DNA of 7,392 nucleotides, taken from contig JAFAPL010000569.1 in the NCBI GenBank assembly GCA_019247135.1, positions 1-7,392 on the forward strand, read 5' to 3'. Under the pieces are notes generated by a model. It was not told the DNA's origin, did no database searches, and saw only the letters and a program-made list of their open reading frames with translations. Source of the stretch: Chloroflexota bacterium (GTDB lineage Bacteria; Chloroflexota; UBA6077; CF-72). The first letter of the stretch is position 1; each line of letters opens with the position of its first letter. This document shows, piece by piece, positions 1 to 5,832 of this stretch. The translations under genes and the position numbers were made by a program.

Positions 1-836
1 CCGAGTTCTTGCACGGCGAACAGGCCGCGGCGGCCGCGGAATCCGGAAAGCATGTCCTTTGCGAAAAGCCGATGGCCAGTACCCTCGAGCAGGCGGACGC
101 AATGCTCGTCGCGGCCAGCAGGGCGAATGTGCGGCTCATGATCGCGCACAGTCGTCGATTCACGCCGCGCTACATGCGCGCGCACGAGATGGTGGAGGAT
201 GGGGCGATTGGCCGGCCGGTGCTGGTGCGTGAAAACGAGCGACGGCCGCGCGTCTCGGCCGCGAGCGTGCACATCCCCGGCTGGCGGCCGGATCCCGGAA
301 AACAGAGCACGTGGTATGCGCAAGCGTCCTATTCGCCGGGAACGGTGTTCCATATTGGCGTGCACGAGTTCGATCTGTTCCGCTGGTTCGCTGGATCGGA
401 CGCGGAGTCTGTGTACATGGAGGCGAAGATCACCGCGCCGGACCAGGAGGTGCCGGATACCGTTACGATTCAGGTCCGCTTCAAAAACGGCGTTCTGGGC
501 GCGTGCGACATCTTCAACCATGCGCCGATCGGGTATCCCAACCACCACGAGCTGGAAGTGTTCGGGACCGACGGGGTGGTGCGCAGTCGAGACTTCGATT
601 CGCTCGCCGTCACCAGCTTCGGCAGGGATGGCGCCCGGTTTCCAACGGCGACGGAGTCGCTGCTGCTCGTCCGCGACGCATATTGGCTCGAACAACGACT
701 CTTTTTCGAGTCGATCCTGAAGGACACGCCGGTGCCGCTGGATCCGCGCGAGGCGCGGGCCGCGCTGGAGCTTTCGTTAGCCGCGATCGAATCTGCGCGG
801 TCCGGGCAGCACGTCAGCCTGCCACTTCACTCATGA
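1..836 (+). CDS. Gfo/Idh/MocA-family oxidoreductase, 5' partial
   Basis: NAD(P)-dependent sugar or cyclitol dehydrogenase family, cytoplasmic. The reading frame is open from the window edge (first full codon at 3) and ends with TGA at 834-836, so the true start and the N-terminal GxGxxG nucleotide loop (roughly 70 residues) lie upstream. About 277 residues remain. Visible family marks are GKHVLCEKPMA, with the EKP catalytic lysine codon at 66-68, followed by the usual helix and MIAHSRRF. The C-terminal alpha/beta domain starts near IGRPVLVREN and contains GTVFHIGVHEFDLFRWFAG. The His of that motif (codon 363-365) is kept, but the Asp normally four residues before it is His (codon 351-353). 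Overall length fits a family member of about 345 residues. The stop overlaps the next start as ATGA, which implies translational coupling. Substrate is unknown; the neighbouring sugar importer suggests a carbohydrate. Confidence 0.93.
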   Translation, partial: EFLHGEQAAAAAESGKHVLCEKPMASTLEQADAMLVAASRANVRLMIAHSRRFTPRYMRAHEMVEDGAIGRPVLVRENERRPRVSAASVHIPGWRPDPGKQSTWYAQASYSPGTVFHIGVHEFDLFRWFAGSDAESVYMEAKITAPDQEVPDTVTIQVRFKNGVLGACDIFNHAPIGYPNHHELEVFGTDGVVRSRDFDSLAVTSFGRDGARFPTATESLLLVRDAYWLEQRLFFESILKDTPVPLDPREARAALELSLAAIESARSGQHVSLPLHS

Positions 837-1627
837 TCGGTGTGGTTGGCGATGGGCTGCTGGCGCGCGCGGCTCGGTCCGCGGGACTGGACCTCGAAGC
901 GCCGCGTGACGGAATGACTGGCGTGATCGTGGACGCGCCGCTGGACCAGCGAGCGCGAGTGCTTGCCGAGGTTCGGCATTCGTGGCAGGTGCCGGCACTG
1001 GTGGAAGCACCGCTGGCAGCGACGGCCCGCGAGGCGCGCGAGCGCCTGAATGCGCGGGACCTGGTGCCTGTCAACGCTCTGCGGTATGGGCTGCATACGC
1101 GGCGACTCGTGGAGGAGCTGCGCGGTGCCGACGACGTGTTGGAGACGCTGTTTGCCGCCTGGCGATTCCGCGGCGGCGCCCTGATAGACGAGAAATTGCC
1201 GTTGTTGCTGGATTACGTTCGCGAATTGTGTCCGCAGCGAATCGAGCGGATCTCGGCGATGGAGCGGGTCGACCCATTCGTCATGACCGTGACGCTGCGG
1301 CATGCGGGCGGCGTGATCGGCAGCTTGGAGGTGGGAGCGCACCTGGCGGGGTCGTTCCCGTCGCCATCGGAGCTCGTGATCGAGTGTTTTTGCCGCGAGA
1401 CTGTTTGGCACTGTTTGCCCGGCAGGCAGTCGGTCGAGGTCGTCGGACAAAATGCGACGGAATGGCAGCCCGACCCGTTCGTCGCCGCCGTAAACGCGTT
1501 CGCGGCGTGGCTCGAAGGCGGACCACGGCCACCCGGCGACGTTCAGCGTGATGTGGCCGCACTCGAGCTTGCGGAAAAGATTCGAGAGGCGGCGGATGCC
1601 GGACGCGCTCGAATACTCAGCGATTGA
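833..1627 (+). CDS. Short Gfo/Idh/MocA-like protein lacking catalytic residues
   Basis: A 264-residue protein starting at the ATG that overlaps the previous stop (ATGA, 833-836). No Shine-Dalgarno is visible, so translation probably depends on coupling. It is a shrunken relative of the upstream gene. Residues 2-10 (IGVVGDGLL) resemble a Rossmann nucleotide loop. Residues 57-65 (VEAPLAATA) align with the EKPLA.T motif, but the catalytic Lys is Ala59. Residues 114-127 (GGALIDEKLPLLLD) align with the GGALxDxGxHxxD motif, but the catalytic His position is Pro123. Only about 57 residues precede the EAP motif, against roughly 90 in normal members, so the nucleotide domain is condensed. It is 264 residues long, where the family is usually 330-380. 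I infer a non-catalytic or altered partner, perhaps forming heteromers with the preceding enzyme. The frame is intact with ordinary codon use, which argues against a decaying pseudogene. Membership in the family is likely but not certain. Confidence 0.8.
   Translation: MIGVVGDGLLARAARSAGLDLEAPRDGMTGVIVDAPLDQRARVLAEVRHSWQVPALVEAPLAATAREARERLNARDLVPVNALRYGLHTRRLVEELRGADDVLETLFAAWRFRGGALIDEKLPLLLDYVRELCPQRIERISAMERVDPFVMTVTLRHAGGVIGSLEVGAHLAGSFPSPSELVIECFCRETVWHCLPGRQSVEVVGQNATEWQPDPFVAAVNAFAAWLEGGPRPPGDVQRDVAALELAEKIREAADAGRARILSD
1584..1589 (+). promoter_or_regulatory. Ribosome binding site deciding the methyltransferase start
   Basis: GAGAGG lies 6 nt upstream of the ATG at 1596, inside the end of the preceding gene. 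It favours ATG 1596 over the in-frame GTG at 1548, which would add 16 Arg-rich residues with no family match. Confidence 0.6.
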
Positions 1628-2393
1628 GCATCAGTTTCAGCAGGTCCTCGACAACAGTCTGGACCCGCGCGGGCCAGAGTCGCTGTACGACGTCGTGGCT
1701 GGACTTCGCCTTGCCGCGGGCGCGACCGCGGTGGATGTCGGATGCGGTGAAGGCGACGACGCGTTGGAGCTGGTGAAGCGATTCGGATTCCGGGTTCAGG
1801 GTGTGGATCCGGAGCCGCGCAATGTTGATGTGGCGCGCGCGAGAGCGGCGGGAATGCGCGACCGCGCGGAGTTTCAGGCCGGCGTGGCCGAGGCGCTGCC
1901 GTTTGACGATGAGTCGGTCGATCTTCTCTGGTGTAAGGAAGTGATCACGCTTACGGACCTGCAGCTCGCGTTCAAGGAGTTCGCGCGCGTGCTTCGACCG
2001 GGCGGACGAGGAATGGTCTACCAGGTGCTGACAGGGCCGCGCATGACCGACACGGACGCGCGTGAGTTCTGGGAGCTACATCTTGGGTATGGGCACGCGC
2101 GCAGCGTGCGCCCGGCGGACGTGGAACGCAGCATCGCCCCGAGTGGGCTTCAACTAGTGGAGCGCGTTGATTTCGGCAGCGAATGGGGTGAATACGCGCA
2201 GGAGCGATCCGGGGCTGGTGGGCGGCGGCTCATGCATGCGGCGCGCCTGCTTCGGCAACCGCAGCGGTACATCGATGAGTTTGGGGAAGACGCCTACAGA
2301 ATTATGTTGGGCGACTGCCTGTGGCACGTGTATCGAATGATTGGTAAATTGCACGGCGTCGCGTTTGTTTTCAGAAAGCCTGCTAGCCTTTGA
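1596..2393 (+). CDS. Class I SAM-dependent methyltransferase (Methyltransf_11 type)
   Basis: A cytoplasmic 265-residue enzyme predicted to transfer a methyl group from S-adenosylmethionine to an unknown small molecule. SAM motif I is AVDVGCGEGDDAL (residues 45-57). The acidic residue after beta 2 is Asp71 in QGVDPE. The motif II region is FDDESVDLLWCKEVITL (residues 103-119), and the post-motif II segment EFARVLRPGG (residues 128-137) is typical of UbiE/Methyltransf_11 enzymes. The C-terminal 120 residues, rich in Trp, Tyr and Arg, would form the acceptor-binding part and I do not recognise a subfamily there. The start at 1596 is supported by GAGAGG 6 nt upstream; it overlaps the previous gene by 32 nt in another frame, so the two are probably co-transcribed. 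The 3' end overlaps the convergent permease by 11 bp. Its presence among sugar-catabolism genes is unusual and could point to an O-methylated substrate or product, but this is speculation. Confidence 0.9.
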   Translation: MPDALEYSAIEHQFQQVLDNSLDPRGPESLYDVVAGLRLAAGATAVDVGCGEGDDALELVKRFGFRVQGVDPEPRNVDVARARAAGMRDRAEFQAGVAEALPFDDESVDLLWCKEVITLTDLQLAFKEFARVLRPGGRGMVYQVLTGPRMTDTDAREFWELHLGYGHARSVRPADVERSIAPSGLQLVERVDFGSEWGEYAQERSGAGGRRLMHAARLLRQPQRYIDEFGEDAYRIMLGDCLWHVYRMIGKLHGVAFVFRKPASL

Positions 2394-3204
2394 CGGCGCC
2401 GGCGGTGAGGCCGCGCAGCAGTCCGCGCTGGGCAGCGATGGTCAACAAGAACACCGGCAGCACCAGCGTCAGCGACGCGGCGGCCATCCCACCCCAGTTC
2501 ACGGTGTCGTAGCCGACGTAATTCACTACCCCGACGGTGGCTGGAGTCGTGCGCGGTCCAGCCAGGATCAGGGGTACGAAATACTCGCCCCAGGCCGCGA
2601 TCGCGATCAGGTTGGCGACCGTGGCGATCCCCGGCAGCGCCATCGGTAGAGCCGTCCACACGAACGCCTGCAGGCGCGTGCAGCCGTCTACTCGCGCGGC
2701 ATCTTCGATCTCAACTGGCAGGTCAGCGAAGTACGACGCGCTCATCCAGATGGCAAACGGCAGCAGGCCCGTCATGTACGCGAGGGTGAGTCCAGTGAAT
2801 GAATCGATCAGACCGAGGTTATGGAAAAACAGAAACAGCGGGATGATGAAGATGACTGGCGGCACCATGCGACTGAACAGCAGCCAACCAGCGAGAAATT
2901 CGCGCCCTGGAAATCGACCGCGCGCGAACGCGTAACCCGCCGGGACGCCGAAGATCAGCGTACAGGCCGTCGTACTGACCGCGATGATCACGGTGTTCAC
3001 CAGGGAGCCGAGGTATTTGCTGTCTATCAGCTTGGTGAAATTGGTCAGCGTGGTGGGTGCGAAAATCTCCGGCGGTACGGATGCCGCGTCGACCGGACGT
3101 TTGAGCGCGGTGAGCACGATCCACAGATACGGAATCGCGATAATGAGCAAACCAAGCACGAGCAGCGCCAGCTTAACGGGAATCACGTAGCCGGGCTGTC
3201 TCAT
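2383..3204 (-). CDS. CUT1-family sugar ABC transporter permease (MalG-type)
   Basis: A 273-residue inner-membrane subunit that pairs with the other permease of this operon to form the sugar channel. About six hydrophobic segments are visible, near residues 10-33, 70-94, 103-128, 136-157, 191-215 and 239-258. The EAA loop that docks the ATPase is at 166-191 (IEDAARVDG, ending in LPMALPG), matching the MalG/UgpE consensus EAAxxDG...LP. The N-terminal segment ALKRPVDAASVPPEIFAP and the following TLTNFTKL are characteristic of MalG-like proteins. The start is the ATG at 3204-3202, which overlaps the upstream permease stop as ATGA. The frame stays open further upstream, but that extension is antisense-like shadow inside the other permease. 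The stop TAG at 2385-2383 lies within the convergent methyltransferase gene. Substrate is not predictable from permease sequence. Confidence 0.95.
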   Translation of the reverse strand: MRQPGYVIPVKLALLVLGLLIIAIPYLWIVLTALKRPVDAASVPPEIFAPTTLTNFTKLIDSKYLGSLVNTVIIAVSTTACTLIFGVPAGYAFARGRFPGREFLAGWLLFSRMVPPVIFIIPLFLFFHNLGLIDSFTGLTLAYMTGLLPFAIWMSASYFADLPVEIEDAARVDGCTRLQAFVWTALPMALPGIATVANLIAIAAWGEYFVPLILAGPRTTPATVGVVNYVGYDTVNWGGMAAASLTLVLPVFLLTIAAQRGLLRGLTAGAVKG

Positions 3205-4148
3205 GCGCGGCGCCGCATCCCACCGAACAGGAGTCCAACCGAGACGGCGATCAGCAGGATCATCACGACGCCGAACGCGGCGGCGTAGCCAACTCGGTCG
3301 TAGGTGAGTCCAGTTACGAAGATGTGCAGGTTGAGCGTGGTGCTGGCGATGCCGGGCCCGCCCGTTGTCAATAACTGGATGCCTTCGAATTTCCTGAACG
3401 CATCGATGAATTTCAAGATGATCGCGACCGTCAACACTGGCCGGATGGAGGGAAGTGTGACGTTCCAGAAGACCTGCCACGGATTGGCTCCATCCACCTG
3501 CGCGGCTTCCTTCAGCTCGCCGGATACGCCAAGCAAGCCGGCGAGGAGCAAGACGGCCTGAAAGGGCACACCGGTCCACATGTCGGAGATGATCACCGCT
3601 GGCATCGCGAGCGCTGGATCACCCAACCAGACCGGCTGGGGCAGGTGGAGCAGGCTCAGGCCGTAGTTGATCCAGCCGGCGTCGTTCGCGAACATGGCAC
3701 GCCAGCACATCGCGACAACAACCGGAGCCGTCATGATCGGCAACAGGTACAGCGTCCGAATCAGGCGCAAACCGCGCCAGGTGCCCTGCATGAGCATCGC
3801 GAGGCCGAGGCCCACGAGTGTGCTGATTCCCGTCGTGGCCACGACCAGGTACAGCGTGTTGAACACGATCCGTCCGGTTTGCGGGTCACGCAGTAGCTCG
3901 ACGAAGTTTTCCAGGCCGATGAACTGCCAGCTGTCGGAACGGACCAGGTCGTAGTCGGTCAGGCTCAGGCCTAGGGTCGCGGCAAATGGAATGGCCGTGA
4001 CCAGCAGCATGGCCGCCAGCGACGGCCAGGCGGCCATGAGCAGAAAATGGCGATCGGCGATCAGCGTGAGAAGCGAGCCTCCGCCTTTGACGGAGACTCG
4101 CTCACGATGGCCAGGGTGCGCACTGGCGTCCAGACCGCCGGCAGCCAT
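3201..4148 (-). CDS. CUT1-family sugar ABC transporter permease (MalF/UgpA-type)
   Basis: A 315-residue inner-membrane permease. A cytoplasmic N-terminus of about 35 residues is followed by hydrophobic segments near 35-60, 97-120, 130-152, 182-207, 236-250 and 285-309. The family signatures are SLTDYDLV...FIGLENFVELLRD (residues 61-88), the EAA loop ELKEAAQVDGANPWQVFWNV (residues 210-229, followed by TLPSIRP), and LLTTGGPGIASTTL (259-272), the usual 'L T GGP ... T' loop of UgpA/LacF proteins. The ATG at 4148-4146 follows the binding-protein stop by 2 nt, and no clear Shine-Dalgarno is present, so coupled translation is likely. The first 25 residues (Gly, Ala, His and Arg rich) are poorly constrained and the real start could be slightly further in. 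No ATPase gene follows in this operon, so a shared MsmK-like ATPase elsewhere is presumed. Confidence 0.95.
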   Translation of the reverse strand: MAAGGLDASAHPGHRERVSVKGGGSLLTLIADRHFLLMAAWPSLAAMLLVTAIPFAATLGLSLTDYDLVRSDSWQFIGLENFVELLRDPQTGRIVFNTLYLVVATTGISTLVGLGLAMLMQGTWRGLRLIRTLYLLPIMTAPVVVAMCWRAMFANDAGWINYGLSLLHLPQPVWLGDPALAMPAVIISDMWTGVPFQAVLLLAGLLGVSGELKEAAQVDGANPWQVFWNVTLPSIRPVLTVAIILKFIDAFRKFEGIQLLTTGGPGIASTTLNLHIFVTGLTYDRVGYAAAFGVVMILLIAVSVGLLFGGMRRRA

Positions 4149-4150
4149 AG

Positions 4151-5677
4151 CTAGGGATTAGGGAATGGCTTCGGATAGCCCGCCTTGGTCATGATGTCGT
4201 TTTCACCCGCCTTCATCGTCGCCATCACATCCGACACTGGCGTGTTGGTGGTGATCAAGTCCGACAAGCCGTTCGAGATCGGCGGGATGATGGCGACGCC
4301 TTCTGGGATGAACGGCAGCAGGACAACGTTCGGGTGCGCCAGGATGTACGACTGAGTTTCGGGGAACGTCTTGGGTAATGCCGCCACGACCGAAGGATCT
4401 TTGATCACGGAGGTCCGGCTTGGAGTCAGGAGCGCTTTGTGCGTCGCGGCCGCGACTTGTGTGTCCTTGCTCGTCAGATACTGCATCAATTGCCAGGCTG
4501 CCTGCTTGTGTGTTGAGGCCGCGTTCATCCAGATACCGAACGGCTGCACGAGCGCGCAGTGATCCGGGTTGGCAGGCTGGCAGGGCATCTCCCAGAAGGC
4601 GGTGTTCTCAGCAACTTTGGACTTATCCGGATCGAGCACTTCGGGGATCGTACCGCCATCGTCTTCCCACATCGCGACACGTCCCTGCTGGAAGTCTTGG
4701 AGACAGTTCGTGACGAGGTAGGTCGCGATGCCTTTGGGTGCGTAGTTCTGGAGCAACTGACGATAGTAGGTCCCGAATTGACTGGCCTGTGGCTCGGTGC
4801 CGATGAGGAAATTCCAGCTCTTGTCGAAGTAGTTGCCAGTGATTGGATTGTCCCACTTGATGAACCAGTTCCAGATCTGGAACCCGTCATACAGGACCTG
4901 GGACTTGTCGGCGCGGACGCAGAAGCCGGCGTGGTCGGAGGTGTTGAGCTTCGCCGCGTCCTGCATCAACTCGTCCGGGGTGTTAGGTGGGGCGGAGATG
5001 CCCGCCTCCTGGAACATCTTGGTGTTGTAGTAGAGCAGTCCACCGCCGGTATGCGTCGCGATGCAGTACGTCTTGCCACCCTGTTGACAGGCGGCCTCGA
5101 TGTCCGGCGCGAAATCTTTGAAGTCGTAAGTGCTTGGAGTCTGGGCGGAGTCGTTGATATAGCTGTCGAGCGGCTCGACGCCGCTGATGCCGACATAATG
5201 GCCGATGTTCTCGGAGCCGGTGGTGAAGACGTCTAGCGAAGTGTCCTTGGCCGTCAACTGCAGTGGAACCTTTTCGTCCATTGCGGCGACGGGCTGCTGG
5301 ACATAGTTCACTTTGATGCCAGTCTTCTTTTGGAAGTCATCCATCAAGGTGCTGTAGAAGTCGAACTCAGGGTTCGTGGAGTAGGTCTCGAGGGTCAGAG
5401 TGGTGCCGGCCAAGGACTGCTGTCCGGCAGCGGCCGGCGCAGTGGTGGGAGCGGCAGCAGCGGGCGCGGTCGCGGCGGGCGCGGTCGTCGGAGCGGCAGC
5501 GGCGGGCGCGGTCGTCGTCGCCGGCGCCGTGGTGGGCTTCGCGGCCGCGGTCGGAGCAGGTGCGCTTGTCGCCGCGGGCGCTGTGGTTGCCGCAGGTGCG
5601 GCCGACGGAGCAGCGGGTGCACAGCCCGCCGCCACGAGGAGGATCCCCAGGAGTGGGGCGCTGAACGGGGGTCTCAC
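4151..5677 (-). CDS. Family 1 extracellular solute-binding lipoprotein of a sugar ABC transporter
   Basis: A 508-residue lipid-anchored receptor that delivers its sugar to the two downstream permeases. The start is GTG at 5677-5675; an in-frame TAA two codons upstream excludes any earlier start. GAGGGAG lies 11 nt ahead of it. Residues 1-18 form a signal peptide ending in VAAG, with Cys19 as the lipidated residue. Residues 20-85 are an Ala/Pro/Thr linker containing an exact 14-residue duplication (56-69 and 70-83). The SBP_bac_1 domain follows from about residue 90, with TLTLETYS, DDFQKKTGIKVNYV, LDVFTTGS, GGGLLYYNTKMFQEAGI (211-227), FQQGRVAMWEDDG (329-341) and PFGIWMNAASTHKQAAWQL (379-397). 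Aromatic residues at 263-290 (Tyr, Phe, many Trp) may line a sugar pocket. Six Cys occur in the mature domain (197, 205, 253, 325, 366, 374), more than usual and compatible with disulfides. The ligand is unknown. Confidence 0.95.
   Translation of the reverse strand: MRPPFSAPLLGILLVAAGCAPAAPSAAPAATTAPAATSAPAPTAAAKPTTAPATTTAPAAAAPTTAPAATAPAAAAPTTAPAAAGQQSLAGTTLTLETYSTNPEFDFYSTLMDDFQKKTGIKVNYVQQPVAAMDEKVPLQLTAKDTSLDVFTTGSENIGHYVGISGVEPLDSYINDSAQTPSTYDFKDFAPDIEAACQQGGKTYCIATHTGGGLLYYNTKMFQEAGISAPPNTPDELMQDAAKLNTSDHAGFCVRADKSQVLYDGFQIWNWFIKWDNPITGNYFDKSWNFLIGTEPQASQFGTYYRQLLQNYAPKGIATYLVTNCLQDFQQGRVAMWEDDGGTIPEVLDPDKSKVAENTAFWEMPCQPANPDHCALVQPFGIWMNAASTHKQAAWQLMQYLTSKDTQVAAATHKALLTPSRTSVIKDPSVVAALPKTFPETQSYILAHPNVVLLPFIPEGVAIIPPISNGLSDLITTNTPVSDVMATMKAGENDIMTKAGYPKPFPNP
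5429..5512 (-). repeat. 42-bp tandem duplication encoding the binding-protein linker
   Basis: Two adjacent 42-bp units (5429-5470 and 5471-5512) match at 36 of 42 positions. They encode the same 14 residues (TAPAAAAPTTAPAA). All six differences fall at third codon positions and are synonymous. This fits an in-frame slippage or unequal-exchange duplication followed by selection on the linker's amino-acid content. The surrounding Ala/Pro/Thr stretch (about 5422-5620) is low-complexity and GC-rich throughout. Confidence 0.85.
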
Positions 5678-5688
5678 GGGTTATGCAG

Positions 5689-5695
5689 CTCCCTC
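5689..5695 (-). promoter_or_regulatory. Ribosome binding site of the binding-protein gene
   Basis: GAGGGAG on the minus strand, separated by 11 nt from the GTG start at 5677. The spacing is on the long side, but the in-frame stop just upstream leaves no other start. Confidence 0.5.
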
Positions 5696-5718
5696 TAATG
5701 AGTAGATCGCAGGTGCGC

Positions 5719-5748
5719 AGGATGACGCGACGCACTGGCGTGTGTCAA
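5719..5748 (-). promoter_or_regulatory. Putative sigma-70-type promoter of the ABC transporter operon
   Basis: A perfect -35 hexamer TTGACA on the minus strand (5748-5743) is followed after 18 nt by CATCCT (5724-5719), a weak -10 that keeps A2, T3 and T6. Transcription would start near 5712, giving a leader of about 35 nt. The inverted repeat at 5753-5764 lies directly upstream of the -35. The -35 is convincing; the -10 is uncertain. Confidence 0.4.
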
Positions 5749-5752
5749 GTGG

Positions 5753-5764
5753 ATTGTTCACAAT
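5753..5764. promoter_or_regulatory. Operator-like inverted repeat, copy 1
   Basis: ATTGTTCACAAT is a perfect inverted repeat with 5-bp arms (ATTGT and ACAAT) around a 2-bp centre. It sits just upstream of the transporter -35 box. It shares 12 of 14 positions with copy 2 when two or three flanking bases are included (TTGTTSACAATYCG). The form resembles sites of one-palindrome repressors such as the FadR-type GntR family, but no regulator gene is in the window, so the binding protein is unknown. Confidence 0.55.
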
Positions 5765-5803
5765 TCGACGCGGGGTACGGGTCACCAGCCGCCGAGCGTG
5801 CAT

Positions 5804-5815
5804 CTTGTTGACAAT
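5804..5815. promoter_or_regulatory. Operator-like inverted repeat, copy 2
   Basis: CTTGTTGACAAT contains TTGT-TG-ACAA, a perfect inverted repeat with 4-bp arms and a 2-bp centre. Its centre is 51 bp from copy 1, close to five helical turns, so both face the same side of the DNA. It lies 5 bp upstream of the putative -10 of the dehydrogenase gene, within the core promoter, a position suited to repression. Confidence 0.55.
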
Positions 5816-5820
5816 CCGCG

Positions 5821-5826
5821 TATGCT
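5821..5826 (+). promoter_or_regulatory. Putative -10 box of a leaderless SDR transcript
   Basis: TATGCT fits the TAnnnT pattern and ends 6 nt before the GTG start at 5833, so transcription would begin at or next to the start codon. No Shine-Dalgarno is present ahead of that GTG. A TTGACA occurs at 5808-5813, only 7 nt away, so it cannot be the matching -35 and more likely belongs to the operator repeat. Confidence 0.4.
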
Positions 5827-5832
5827 TGCGCG

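Noticed and set aside
311..832. The Gfo-like reading frame stays open about 520 nt upstream of its ATG, inside the preceding gene
   Set aside because: The extension is Arg/Gly-rich, has no family match and lies under a clearly coding frame; the ATGA overlap start at 833 gives a Rossmann-like N-terminus.
827..1450. Minus-strand open frame of about 207 codons
   Set aside because: Antisense to the Gfo-like gene, with a His/Gln/Arg-rich composition typical of shadow frames in GC-rich DNA and no recognisable motif.
3205..3579. Upstream in-frame extension of the MalG-type permease
   Set aside because: It lies entirely within the MalF-type permease gene in another frame and has Arg/His-rich shadow composition; the ATGA start at 3204 fits the family length.
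5081..5090. CTGTTGACAG, a possible third operator
   Set aside because: It shares the TGTTGACA core with copy 2 but lies in the binding-protein coding sequence (Cys-Gln-Gln codons), far from either promoter; chance similarity is likely.
4559..5236. Plus-strand open frame of about 225 codons opposite the binding-protein gene
   Set aside because: It is antisense to an unmistakable SBP_bac_1 domain, shows no start context and no domain motif.
5330..5698. Plus-strand Gly/Arg-rich frame opposite the binding-protein linker
   Set aside because: It is only the complement of the GC-rich Ala/Pro/Thr codons, so its low-complexity sequence is a by-product.
5808..5813. TTGACA as a plus-strand -35 box
   Set aside because: No -10-like hexamer lies 16-18 nt downstream, and the TATGCT box is only 7 nt away; the sequence is better explained as part of the inverted repeat.
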